This document shows, one piece after another, positions 9,263-16,663 of a stretch of DNA of 64,000 nucleotides. This stretch comes from Sphingobacterium siyangense (lineage in GTDB: Bacteria; Bacteroidota; Bacteroidia; Sphingobacteriales; Sphingobacteriaceae), in contig NZ_VLKR01000011.1 in assembly GCF_007830445.1 (NCBI RefSeq), positions 62,001 through 126,000 of the forward strand, given 5' to 3'. The notes beneath the pieces are model-generated. The model was not told where the DNA came from. It ran no database searches and worked only from the letters and a program-made list of their open reading frames with translations. Both the position numbers and the translations under genes were made by a program. Every line of letters begins with the position of its first letter. Positions within the stretch are counted from its first letter, which is position 1.

Positions 9263-10008
9263 AAATAACGATCATTACAGCTGTTTATAATAATCGTGAT
9301 ACTATCCAAGCGATGTTTGATTCTATTAGAGAACAAACTTATTTAGATATTGAGCATATAGTGATAGATGGAAATTCAAGCGATGGTACAAAGGATATTA
9401 TAGCTGAAAATAAGTCTCATATTGCAAAGTATGTCAGTGAGAAAGATGCTGGATTGTATGATGCTTTAAACAAGGGGATCAATTTAGCATCTGGTGATGT
9501 TGTAGGAATTTTAAATGCAGATGATCTGTTGTCTGATAAATACACTATTGAGCGCGTTGCAAGCTCATTCAATCAGAATGATGAATTAGATGCAATTTAC
9601 GGTGATGTGATTTTTTTTAATAAGGATGGAAAAGTTGTCAGGAAATATTCTTCGAAGTATTTTTACCCATGGATGTTTAGATTTGGTATGCAGCCCGCCC
9701 ACCCTTCTTTTTATGTGAAAAGACATGTTTTCTCAAAATTAGGCCTGTATAATCCCAATTATAAAATTGCTGGCGATTTTGAACTGATGCTTCGTTATTT
9801 GAAGAATGCCAACATTAAATATAACTATATTCCTTTTTCATTTGTCAAGATGAGAATTGGAGGGTTGAGCACGTCTGGTGTGAAAAGTACAGTTTTGCTA
9901 AATAAAGAGATTCTCAGCGCATGCCAAAACAATGGGCTTTATACGAATCAGTTTTTATTATATTTAAAATATACGGTAAAATGGTGGGGTTTTGTATTTA
10001 AGAGATAG
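9259..10008 (+). CDS. Glycosyltransferase family 2 protein (WcaA-like)
   Basis: A 249-aa GT-A enzyme. The N terminus (KITIITAVYNNRDTIQ) and the pattern IDGNSSDGTKDI are typical of family 2. The metal-binding DxD equivalent is NADD near residue 92 (VVGILNADDLLSDKY). A catalytic-region WMFRFGMQPAHPSFYVKR follows, as in the WcaA/colanic-acid type. It should transfer one sugar to the lipid-linked repeat unit. It is the last gene of the first + strand polysaccharide operon and is followed within 35 bp by a terminator. Confidence 0.8.
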   Translation: MKITIITAVYNNRDTIQAMFDSIREQTYLDIEHIVIDGNSSDGTKDIIAENKSHIAKYVSEKDAGLYDALNKGINLASGDVVGILNADDLLSDKYTIERVASSFNQNDELDAIYGDVIFFNKDGKVVRKYSSKYFYPWMFRFGMQPAHPSFYVKRHVFSKLGLYNPNYKIAGDFELMLRYLKNANIKYNYIPFSFVKMRIGGLSTSGVKSTVLLNKEILSACQNNGLYTNQFLLYLKYTVKWWGFVFKR

Positions 10009-10039
10009 CTAATAGTTGGAATTATACAATTGTGGGTTT

Positions 10040-10070
10040 GCCCCGTTAAAATTATTCCGGGGCTTATTTT
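10040..10070 (+). terminator. Rho-independent terminator ending the first polysaccharide operon
   Basis: GCCCCG (10040-10045) pairs with CGGGGC (10058-10063) across a 12-nt loop and is followed by TTATTTT. It lies between the end of the + strand operon (10008) and the end of the convergent minus-strand gene (10094), so it may serve both. Confidence 0.65.
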
Positions 10071-10093
10071 CACAACGTTAAATAGTCCGATTT

Positions 10094-11026
10094 TTATAGA
10101 TTTTTAAAGTATTCGATTGTTTTCTTTAGTCCCTCCTGAAGCTGAATTTGTGGCTCCCAATCTAATGCTAATTTTGCTGCTTCGATATTTGGTTGACGTT
10201 GTTTAGGGTCATCCGATGGTAGGGGGAGCAAAATAATTTTTGATTTAGAATTCGTTAATTTGATGATTTCTTGAGCTAATTCTCTAATAGTAAATTCGTT
10301 TGGGTTTCCAATATTGATTGGGCCGATTATATCTTTTGGGCTTGCCATCATTTTTATCATTCCATCTACCAGATCGTCTACATATTGAAAACTGCGTGTT
10401 TGCGATCCATCACCATATAAGGTGATATCTTGATTTTTTAGTGCCTGAATTATAAAATTTGATACCACTCGCCCATCATTAGGATGCATATTAGGACCAT
10501 AAGTGTTGAATATTCTGATTATTTTTATTTGAACATTATTCATCCGGTGATAATCCATAAATAAAGTCTCGGCACATCTTTTTCCTTCGTCATAACATGA
10601 TCGTATACCTATAGGGTTGACATTTCCCCAGTAGGACTCAGTCTGTGGGTGAATCTCTGGGTCTCCATATATTTCACTCGTCGATGCTTGAAGAATTTTA
10701 ACATTTAATCGTTTTGCTAATCCAAGCATATTTATTGCCCCCATAACAGATGTTTTAATAGTTTTTATGGCATTAAACTGATAGTGAATAGGTGAGGCAG
10801 GGCAGGCCAAATTATATATTTCATCTACTTCTATAAAATACGGATTTGTGACATCATGTCTAACGGCTTCAAAATAAGGATTGGCTAATAGAGGTGCTAT
10901 ATTTTGTTTTGATCCAGTAAAATAATTATCAAGTGATATTACTTCATTACCTTCTTCTAATAGTCTCTTGCAAAGATGAGAGCCTATAAATCCTGCTCCA
11001 CCGGTGATTAATATTCTTTTTTTCAT
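10094..11026 (-). CDS. UDP-glucuronate decarboxylase (UDP-xylose synthase) family
   Basis: A 310-aa extended short-chain dehydrogenase. The Rossmann motif [18 protein letters not shown] is at residues 8-25, [12 protein letters not shown] follows it, and the catalytic YxxxK is Tyr145/Lys149 (CYDEGKR). The combination of 'DNyFTGsk.N' and 'YDEGKR..E' is characteristic of UDP-glucuronic acid decarboxylases, which oxidise and decarboxylate UDP-GlcA to UDP-xylose. UDP-GlcA can come from the dehydrogenase at 19.5 kb. The gene is on the opposite strand with its own promoter. It is less AT-biased than the glycosyltransferase genes but close to them in location, so pentose is a plausible component of one of the polymers. 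Confidence 0.8.
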   Translation of the reverse strand: MKKRILITGGAGFIGSHLCKRLLEEGNEVISLDNYFTGSKQNIAPLLANPYFEAVRHDVTNPYFIEVDEIYNLACPASPIHYQFNAIKTIKTSVMGAINMLGLAKRLNVKILQASTSEIYGDPEIHPQTESYWGNVNPIGIRSCYDEGKRCAETLFMDYHRMNNVQIKIIRIFNTYGPNMHPNDGRVVSNFIIQALKNQDITLYGDGSQTRSFQYVDDLVDGMIKMMASPKDIIGPINIGNPNEFTIRELAQEIIKLTNSKSKIILLPLPSDDPKQRQPNIEAAKLALDWEPQIQLQEGLKKTIEYFKNL

Positions 11027-11053
11027 GTAACTGTAAAATTAAAAGGACAAGCA

Positions 11054-11085
11054 CGAAGATATATATTTCAATTTTATAAGGCAAA
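11054..11085 (-). promoter_or_regulatory. Bacteroidota-type promoter for the UDP-xylose synthase gene
   Basis: On the minus strand TTTG (complement of 11082-11085) is followed after exactly 20 nt by TATCTTCG (complement of 11054-11061), a close match to TAnnTTTG. The start codon is 28 bp downstream of the -7 element. Confidence 0.55.
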
Positions 11086-11450
11086 TTTGGAATAATTATT
11101 GCTTACTCAAAATGGCCAGGCATGAATTTATGGTTTGATTGAGAAGTAAATAAAGTTCTGATTAAAGCTTCTTGTCTATCCGTAGTTGTGAATTATTGTC
11201 ATATGAAATATTGTTAATATTTCATTTTAATTGTCATGCGGTTGACGAATGAAAATTTTTCTTTGGATCTGATGTTAGACGAATTAAGCTGGCAAAGTAA
11301 ATTTATTCTCTCTTCTTTATTCAAAAGAAGTATTACTGTTTAAATGGATACTAACGCGGAAAAAAGAAGGATTATTGAATCAGATATTTTATTTGGTAAA
11401 TATTTATAGAAAAAATACACATAAGTGTAGCGTTTAAAACACAGATCACG
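11086..11450. other. Intergenic region without a convincing gene
   Basis: This is AT-rich spacer between divergent genes. Two very short + strand reading frames are present: 11236-11343 (35 codons, begins MRLTNENFSLDL) and 11344-11409 (21 codons, begins MDTNAEKRRII). Neither has recognisable motifs. They could be the remains of a longer gene or chance. Nothing else was supported. Confidence 0.3.
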
Positions 11451-11483
11451 TTTGTTAAATAAGAATTAATATTATTATATTTG
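11451..11483 (+). promoter_or_regulatory. Bacteroidota-type promoter for the WecA-like gene
   Basis: TTTG (11451-11454) and TATATTTG (11476-11483) are separated by 21 nt and match the -33/-7 consensus exactly. The start codon is 33 bp further on. Confidence 0.6.
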
Positions 11484-11515
11484 CAAAGCTTTATTCGACT
11501 CACTAATTATATTTT

Positions 11516-12637
11516 ATGGTTTATATTTTTACGTTTATATCTCTTTTTCTTCTGGAATTTCTCTATTTGAAAGTCGCTGATAAGTTTAATATCATAGATA
11601 AACCCAATGAACGCTCTTCACACACGAAGGTTACCATTCGTGGAGGGGGGATCATCTTTTTTGCCGCATCGGTTATTTATTTTATTTCATCCGATTTTCA
11701 ATATCCCTGGTTCTTTTTGGGCCTTACTTTGTTAACCTATATTTCATTTTTAGACGATATCAGAGGTGTACATCCAAATTGGCGGTTAGCTGTACATTTT
11801 GCGTCCGTTTTGCTTATGGTGTACGAGTTTGGTGTCTTTAACTATCCTTGGTATTATTTGGTATTGGCTTTTGTCTTTACGATAGGTGTAATCAATGCCT
11901 ACAATTTTATGGATGGGATAAACGGTATGACTGCTTTTTGCACGTTGGTGATGGGCAGTCTTTTAGCCTATGTCAATACCAAGATCAATTTTATCGAGCA
12001 GGACTTCCTTATCTATACGTTATTGGGAGTTGTGGTCTTTGGGTTCTTCAACTTTCGAAAAAAAGCGATGTGTTTTGCCGGGGATGTGGGGCCTGCTGTG
12101 TTATCTTTTATGTTATTATTTGCCTTGGGCAAATTAATTATGAAAACCGGAGATTTTACCTATATCCTTTTTTTAGCTGTTTATGGTATAGAAATAGGTT
12201 GGTCGGTAGCGCGCCGCGTTTATCAAGGTTACCATATTTTCGAACCACACCGCACGTTTTTGTTACATATGCTAAGTAACGAAGTGGGACATAGTAGCTT
12301 AAAGGTTTCTGTTGGATACGGCTTAGTTCAATTGGCTCTTGGTGCGGCTGTTATTTATATTGTACAGTTTGGGGCACCGGTACAGTGGGCTTTTGCCATC
12401 ACGGTACTGTCTGCGTTAAGTGCATTTTATCTTACCTGGAAGCAACATATTTTCAATAATTATTATATCAAAGGGGAGGAGCGTTATGCCATTCGTCACC
12501 GTCGATTAAAGCAGCTTAAAGCGCATAGAAGGAGGAAAAAAGCTTTTGCACCCCAGATTAATTTGGCATCAGAAGCAAAAGTTATTGAAATGCCGCAAAA
12601 AGAGGTTTCAGGCACCTTAATGCAACGTGGCGTCTGA
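11516..12637 (+). CDS. WecA/MraY-family undecaprenyl-phosphate sugar-1-phosphate transferase
   Basis: A 373-aa polytopic membrane enzyme with about 10-11 helices. Family signatures are FNIIDKPNERSSHT (residues 24-37), the Mg-binding acidic pair in LDDIRGVHPNW (about 82), NAYNFMDGINGM (about 129) and CFAGDVGPAVLSF (about 187). PHRTFLLHML (about 244) is the late His-containing loop. It should transfer HexNAc-1-phosphate from UDP-sugar to undecaprenyl phosphate and so initiate a lipid-linked glycan. The C terminus is a basic cytoplasmic tail (LKAHRRRKKAFAPQ). A second, structurally unrelated initiating enzyme (PglC-like) is at 39.2 kb. The gene has its own promoter and may be general rather than locus-specific. 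Confidence 0.85.
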   Translation: MVYIFTFISLFLLEFLYLKVADKFNIIDKPNERSSHTKVTIRGGGIIFFAASVIYFISSDFQYPWFFLGLTLLTYISFLDDIRGVHPNWRLAVHFASVLLMVYEFGVFNYPWYYLVLAFVFTIGVINAYNFMDGINGMTAFCTLVMGSLLAYVNTKINFIEQDFLIYTLLGVVVFGFFNFRKKAMCFAGDVGPAVLSFMLLFALGKLIMKTGDFTYILFLAVYGIEIGWSVARRVYQGYHIFEPHRTFLLHMLSNEVGHSSLKVSVGYGLVQLALGAAVIYIVQFGAPVQWAFAITVLSALSAFYLTWKQHIFNNYYIKGEERYAIRHRRLKQLKAHRRRKKAFAPQINLASEAKVIEMPQKEVSGTLMQRGV

Positions 12638-12651
12638 TTTAGCACGCGGAG

Positions 12652-12682
12652 TTTGGGTAGAATTAAAAAAGTGTTAATTTTA
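12652..12682 (+). promoter_or_regulatory. Probable promoter for the exonuclease gene
   Basis: TTTG (12652-12655), a 19-nt spacer and TAATTTTA (12675-12682) match TTTG/TAnnTTTG with one mismatch in the last base. It lies 24 bp before the ATG at 12706. Confidence 0.4.
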
Positions 12683-12705
12683 CCTCAACTTTAGAAGAGG
12701 GGACT

Positions 12706-13227
12706 ATGCAATCAGGATTAAGTTTTACCGCAATAGATTTCGAAACAGCCACAGCGAATCAGAACTCGGCTTGCGCTGTTGGGCTGGTCGTTGTTGAGCA
12801 GGGAATTATTGTGGATGAATTTTATTCTTTAATACAGCCTCCTCAAAATCAATACATGTGGCAGACTACGCGTGTACATGGTATCCGACCTAAAGACACC
12901 GCACAAGCACCTACCTTTAAAGATATATTTCCTCAGATTTATCCGCTTATTAATAATCGCATTATGGTCGCACATAACGAGCTTTTTGATCGCGGGGTGC
13001 TTCGCAAAACCATGAATTATTACAATTTACCTTACGACCAACTTGGTTTGCAGGAAAAATGGGAATGCACCTTTAAAATTTACCAAGGTAAAGGATTTAA
13101 GCCCGCTCGTTTAAATGCCTGCTGTGAGGTACTTGGTATTGAACTCAACCACCATGAGGCACTTTCTGATGCGCGAGCTTGTGCGCACTTGTATATTCGG
13201 CATCATGAGATCGGAATGGTACTGTAA
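12706..13227 (+). CDS. DnaQ-like 3'-5' exonuclease
   Basis: A 173-aa protein of the DEDDh exonuclease family, similar to the epsilon subunit of DNA polymerase III. Exo I is AIDFETATA (Asp/Glu near residues 9-11). Exo II is in AHNELFDRGVL (Asp near residue 96). Exo III is HHEALSDARACAHLYI, with His and Asp near 144 and 149. All four acidic residues and the histidine are visible, so an active nuclease is expected. Stand-alone DnaQ-like proteins act in DNA repair or RNA turnover, and the substrate is not deducible here. It has no evident link to the polysaccharide genes. Confidence 0.8.
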   Translation: MQSGLSFTAIDFETATANQNSACAVGLVVVEQGIIVDEFYSLIQPPQNQYMWQTTRVHGIRPKDTAQAPTFKDIFPQIYPLINNRIMVAHNELFDRGVLRKTMNYYNLPYDQLGLQEKWECTFKIYQGKGFKPARLNACCEVLGIELNHHEALSDARACAHLYIRHHEIGMVL

Positions 13228-13280
13228 ATAAACGAAAATTATTGAACCAAATATCCATCCGTTTGTTATTAGATATATCT

Positions 13281-13288
13281 TATCTTTG
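13281..13288 (+). promoter_or_regulatory. -7 element upstream of the cytidylyltransferase/manC operon
   Basis: TATCTTTG is an exact TAnnTTTG match 48 bp before the start. TTTG at 13262-13265 is a possible -33 element, but the spacing of 15 nt is shorter than usual. Confidence 0.4.
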
Positions 13289-13335
13289 GTAAATGAATAC
13301 AATAAATTTTCTATTCCATTAAAATCAATGTGACT

Positions 13336-13800
13336 ATGATGAATATTCCAGAAAAAGGGATGCGTATAGGTATTACGTTCAGTGCATTTGATCTGCTGCA
13401 TGCAGGGCATATCAAAATGTTGGAAGATGCAAAAAGACAATGTGACTATTTGATTTGTGGATTGCAGACAGATCCGACACTTGACCGTCCAGAAAAAAAT
13501 AAGCCTGTTCAGACTGTAGTCGAGCGTTATGTACAGCTTAAAGGATGTAAATATGTGGATCAGATTGTTCCCTATGCTACCGAACAGGATCTCGAAGATA
13601 TCTTACGTTCCTTTAATATTGATGTACGGATAGTCGGTGATGAATACCGCGAGAAGAACTTTACCGGGAGAGCATACTGCGAAGAGAAAGGTATCGAGCT
13701 TTATTTTAATAGCCGAGATCACCGTTTCTCCAGCTCTGGCTTACGTCGGATTGTGGCAGATGCTAGCACAGAACATGAACCTGCGCTAAAAACTATCTAA
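13336..13800 (+). CDS. Cytidylyltransferase-like protein (TagD/RfaE-C type), copy 1
   Basis: A 154-aa nucleotidyltransferase with the HxGH signature in SAFDLLHAGHIKMLEDAK. The closing motif HRFSSSGLRRIV is the equivalent of the RTxGIST loop. Enzymes of this fold join CTP (or ATP) to a small phosphorylated alcohol or sugar, for example glycerol-3-phosphate or heptose-1-phosphate. An in-frame GTG at 13330 would extend it by two residues, but the ATG at 13336 is preferred. It is about 60-70% identical by eye to the next gene, so it is a tandem duplication. Both lead into manC. The substrate is not known. Confidence 0.7.
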   Translation: MMNIPEKGMRIGITFSAFDLLHAGHIKMLEDAKRQCDYLICGLQTDPTLDRPEKNKPVQTVVERYVQLKGCKYVDQIVPYATEQDLEDILRSFNIDVRIVGDEYREKNFTGRAYCEEKGIELYFNSRDHRFSSSGLRRIVADASTEHEPALKTI

Positions 13801-13836
13801 TGCACGCGCATCAACCTTTTAAGAACAGATTGTAAG

Positions 13837-14259
13837 ATGAAAATTGGAATTACCTTTGGCGTGTTTGATTTATTGCACGCTGGCCATATTATGATGCTTG
13901 AAGAAGCAAAAAGAAATTGCGATTACCTGATTGTCGGTTTAAATACGGATCCGTCAGAAGTCTTTCCAGAGAAGGCAAAACCTACACAAACAATTGTAGA
14001 ACGTTATGTACAGTTGGAAGGCTGCCGTTATGTGGATGAAATTATCCCCTATGAGACCGAACAGGATTTGATTGATATCATCAAAGCCTTTCCGATTGAT
14101 ATTCGTATTATCGGTGAGGAATATCGCGATAAAGATTTTTCGGGGCGTTCTTATTGTGTGGAGGAAAATATCGATATCTATTATAATAAACGCACACACC
14201 GTTTTTCCAGCGCAGGCTTGCGCCGAGTGGTTGCTGAAAAAGAAAGTGAGAAAAAATAA
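13837..14259 (+). CDS. Cytidylyltransferase-like protein (TagD/RfaE-C type), copy 2
   Basis: A 140-aa paralogue of the preceding gene. HxGH is in GVFDLLHAGHIMMLEEAK (residues 7-24), a substrate loop is in YETEQDLIDII, and HRFSSAGLRRVV lies near the end. Length and motifs match glycerol-3-phosphate cytidylyltransferase and related adenylyl/cytidylyltransferases. The gap to copy 1 is 36 bp and to manC is 5 bp, so the three genes form one operon. Differences between the copies cluster around DRPEKNKPVQ versus VFPEKAKPTQ, which may reflect divergent substrate choice. Confidence 0.7.
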   Translation: MKIGITFGVFDLLHAGHIMMLEEAKRNCDYLIVGLNTDPSEVFPEKAKPTQTIVERYVQLEGCRYVDEIIPYETEQDLIDIIKAFPIDIRIIGEEYRDKDFSGRSYCVEENIDIYYNKRTHRFSSAGLRRVVAEKESEKK

Positions 14260-14264
14260 AGATT

Positions 14265-15263
14265 ATGAGCAATATTATACATGTTGTCTTAACCGGAGGT
14301 GTAGGCAGCCGCCTATGGCCGCTTTCTCGAAAAAGTTACCCGAAGCAATATCTTTCGCTATTTAAGGATGGATCGTTGTTTGAAATGACTGTAAAGCGCA
14401 ATCAAACGTTGTGTGGACAGGTGATTGTGGTTGGAAATCGCGACAATCATACCTTGAGTAGAGAGGTAATGGAAAACAATAAGATTGATTACATCGATAT
14501 TGTTGAAGCAACCCCGCGCAATACGGCTGCTGCAATTGCCTTTGCTGCCTTTGCGGCGCAACCAGACGATATTTTGGTGGTTACACCGTCTGATCATGTC
14601 ATTGTAGGTGATGAAGCGTATGCTGCGGCCATAAAAGAGGGCGTTGAAAAAGCGAATAAGGGCTATATCGTTACCTTTGGGATTCAGCCAACCCGACCTG
14701 AAACCGGCTATGGCTATATTGAATATAAAGAGGACAAAGTATTGTCTTTCCGTGAGAAGCCAAACCAGGATACGGCAGAGGACTTTATCGAACGCGGCAA
14801 TTTTCTTTGGAATTCGGGCATGTTCTGTTTTCGGGCGGATACCTTTTTGGCCGAACTCCAAAATTTTGAGCCTAAAGTGTATGCAACGGCTTATAACGCT
14901 TGGAAGCATCGTCAAAATGGCGAGCTCGATCTTCAGCTTTCGAAAGATATTCCATCGATTTCCATTGACTATGCAGTGATGGAGCGCTCCAAGAAAATTC
15001 GCGTTGTTGCTACCAGCTTCCAATGGTCAGATTTGGGCTCTTTTGAATCGATGTATGATTACTTGAAGCAGACAGGTCACCCTGTGGATGAGAACGGTAA
15101 TATGGTTATCGGTACGGATATCTATACTGCATTTGTAGGTTTGCGCGATAGTATACTTGTTCATACCAAAGATGCGATCTTGGTATTGCAAAAGGAAAAA
15201 TCGCAAGATGTTAAAAAGATTTACAATACGTTAGAACGTCATCAGTCGAAGTTGATTGATTAA
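14265..15263 (+). CDS. manC: Mannose-1-phosphate guanylyltransferase
   Basis: A 332-aa nucleotidyltransferase that makes GDP-mannose from GTP and mannose-1-phosphate. The pyrophosphorylase signature GGVGSRLWPLSRKSYPKQYL is at residues 10-29. VTPSDHVIVGD (about 106) gives the metal-binding Asp, and FREKPN and GNFLWNSGMFCFR are typical of the type II ManC nucleotidyl domain. The C-terminal phosphomannose isomerase domain of the long bifunctional form is absent. GDP-mannose feeds mannosyltransferases and the GDP-fucose pathway ending in the enzyme at the left window edge. It is the last gene of a three-gene operon closed by a strong terminator. Confidence 0.9.
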   Translation: MSNIIHVVLTGGVGSRLWPLSRKSYPKQYLSLFKDGSLFEMTVKRNQTLCGQVIVVGNRDNHTLSREVMENNKIDYIDIVEATPRNTAAAIAFAAFAAQPDDILVVTPSDHVIVGDEAYAAAIKEGVEKANKGYIVTFGIQPTRPETGYGYIEYKEDKVLSFREKPNQDTAEDFIERGNFLWNSGMFCFRADTFLAELQNFEPKVYATAYNAWKHRQNGELDLQLSKDIPSISIDYAVMERSKKIRVVATSFQWSDLGSFESMYDYLKQTGHPVDENGNMVIGTDIYTAFVGLRDSILVHTKDAILVLQKEKSQDVKKIYNTLERHQSKLID

Positions 15264-15345
15264 TGGGCGCCATTAGTTTCAATTTTCGAATTATATGCCC
15301 GTTTTTTTGTCAATTAGTTGAGCTAGCATAACAGCTGAAATCACT

Positions 15346-15376
15346 AAAAGGCCTGTTCCTCGGATAGGCCTTTTTT
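15346..15376 (+). terminator. Strong rho-independent terminator after manC
   Basis: AAAAGGCCT (15346-15354) and AGGCCTTTT (15366-15374) form a perfect 9-bp stem with an 11-nt loop, running into a T tract. Confidence 0.8.
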
Positions 15377-15451
15377 GCCCTTTTAAGGTCTGATTTGTAA
15401 TTGTCCTCTTTTTGTCCCCGTCCCATTTTCGTGTGCTATAGACGATTACCT

Positions 15452-15459
15452 TATTTTTG
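15452..15459 (+). promoter_or_regulatory. -7 element before the first 165-aa paralogue
   Basis: TATTTTTG matches TAnnTTTG and lies 32 bp before the ATG at 15492. No clear TTTG is seen at -33. Confidence 0.35.
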
Positions 15460-15491
15460 GGTAACTATTCCTATTCATTAACTATTTTATT

Positions 15492-15989
15492 ATGGCAACT
15501 TTTATAGCACTTACGGTACTTGTTTTGAGTTCCATTTATCTAATCTTAAAGACAAAACAAAAACAAAAGCAAAAGCTCTTTAACGAGGCTGTTTCGATGG
15601 AGGTCAATTACCTGTTTCAGGACAGACCGGGGCAGTATAGCGGCGACTATCGGACAAAAAGTGGCGTCTTTGTCTTTCGTACGGAACCCAAAGACAACGC
15701 ACTTAAAAATTTGGTGATCAAAGACGTCAAACCCAGTCATCCTGCTTTGCTTGTTAATCTGGAACAGATTGTGGTGGTGCCTTTTGAAAAGAAAAAAGAA
15801 GGGAAATCAGACGTATCCGTCCGCTTTAAATTGCTCAAAAAGAAAGGAGAACTCAACACCTTGGAAGGAAAAGGAATCCGCGTATCGGGTGTGTTGAATT
15901 TTGGAAAAAGTAAACCAAAAACATTCAGTACCGTATTGAAGATCGGGGAACTTTATCAATCCAAAGATCCACTTGATCAGACGACATAA
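15492..15989 (+). CDS. Membrane-anchored protein of unknown function, paralogue A
   Basis: A 165-aa protein with one N-terminal membrane helix (FIALTVLVLSSIYLILK, residues 3-19). A basic Lys/Gln-rich stretch follows, then a soluble domain of predicted beta strands. It shares the block RPGQYSGDYRTKSGVFVFR and the later VSVRFKLL with the equally long protein at 18.75 kb (HPGQYSGSLRATHGAFIFR; VSVRFRIG). Family and function are not recognised. The two paralogues bracket a histidine kinase and response regulator, which suggests a shared function or regulation. It has its own promoter element and ends at a terminator that also faces the response regulator gene. Confidence 0.7.
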   Translation: MATFIALTVLVLSSIYLILKTKQKQKQKLFNEAVSMEVNYLFQDRPGQYSGDYRTKSGVFVFRTEPKDNALKNLVIKDVKPSHPALLVNLEQIVVVPFEKKKEGKSDVSVRFKLLKKKGELNTLEGKGIRVSGVLNFGKSKPKTFSTVLKIGELYQSKDPLDQTT

Positions 15990-16014
15990 TTTGCGTAATT
16001 CTTATTTTATGGGA

Positions 16015-16048
16015 AAGGGTTTGCTTCATTGCGAACCCTTATTTTTTT
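16015..16048. terminator. Terminator between convergent paralogue A and response regulator genes
   Basis: AAGGGTTTGC (16015-16024) pairs with GCGAACCCTT (16031-16040), with one G-T wobble and a 6-nt loop, followed by ATTTTTTT on the + strand. The hairpin is 3 bp from the stop region of the minus-strand gene and may act in both directions. Confidence 0.7.
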
Positions 16049-16051
16049 ATC

Positions 16052-16663
16052 TCAAAATTTAAGCAGATGCTGATGTTCGATCGCCCAAGATAATAGGGCA
16101 TTATTTTCTTCATTGAGATCAAGTTTTCGGCAGATGCGGTGTCTTGTATTTTTGATGGTATATGGACTGAGGAATAATGATTCGGCAATATATTTGGTGG
16201 TATGTCGGAGCGCAATGAGTTTAAGAATATTTAACTCGGCGGGTGTCAACGTCTTCAGCTTTTCCACGGCCTGATTTTTATCCTTTTGTTGCTGCAGGCG
16301 CTGGATCACCATATGCGTACCTGCATAGAGGCGATTTTCTCCCAATGGCTTAATGATATAGTTTTCTGGACGGAGGGCAGCTGCGCGATCTATGCTACCT
16401 TTAGATTGATAAGAAGTGATAAAGATTAGACTGAAATGCTTCGTTGCTGTATATTTCTCCATTAATTCAATACCATCCAGCCGGTCGTTGAGCTGTATAT
16501 CGCAGAGCACCAAATCGGGTGTGTTTTGTTCCATATACTGATCCACTTCATCCACAGTAAGTGCAATGTGCAGCTCCAGACCGGTGTAAAGTGAATGCAA
16601 TTGATATTCAATAAATCGGGCAATGATCATTTCGTCTTCTACAATTAATACTTTTAGGCTCAT
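16052..16663 (-). CDS. LuxR-type response regulator
   Basis: A 203-aa two-component response regulator. The receiver domain (residues 1-120) has the acidic pair Glu9/Asp10 (LIVEDE), the phosphoacceptor Asp55 (LVLCDIQL), the Ser/Thr of IFITSY and the Lys of YIIKPLG. The C-terminal LuxR/GerE helix-turn-helix (about 136-195) begins LTPAELNILKLIALRHTTK. It should bind DNA after phosphorylation by the kinase encoded just upstream, with which it overlaps by 4 bp (ATGA). Likely targets include the flanking 165-aa paralogues, but this is inference. Confidence 0.9.
   Translation of the reverse strand: MSLKVLIVEDEMIIARFIEYQLHSLYTGLELHIALTVDEVDQYMEQNTPDLVLCDIQLNDRLDGIELMEKYTATKHFSLIFITSYQSKGSIDRAAALRPENYIIKPLGENRLYAGTHMVIQRLQQQKDKNQAVEKLKTLTPAELNILKLIALRHTTKYIAESLFLSPYTIKNTRHRICRKLDLNEENNALLSWAIEHQHLLKF

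Noticed and set aside
11848..12279. 143-codon + strand frame inside the WecA-like gene
   Set aside because: It lies entirely within the clear WecA/MraY-family reading frame and has no domain-like sequence. It is an alternative-frame shadow.
14358..15023. 221-codon minus-strand frame opposite manC
   Set aside because: manC on the + strand has every family motif. The opposite frame has no recognisable motifs and is a product of codon bias.
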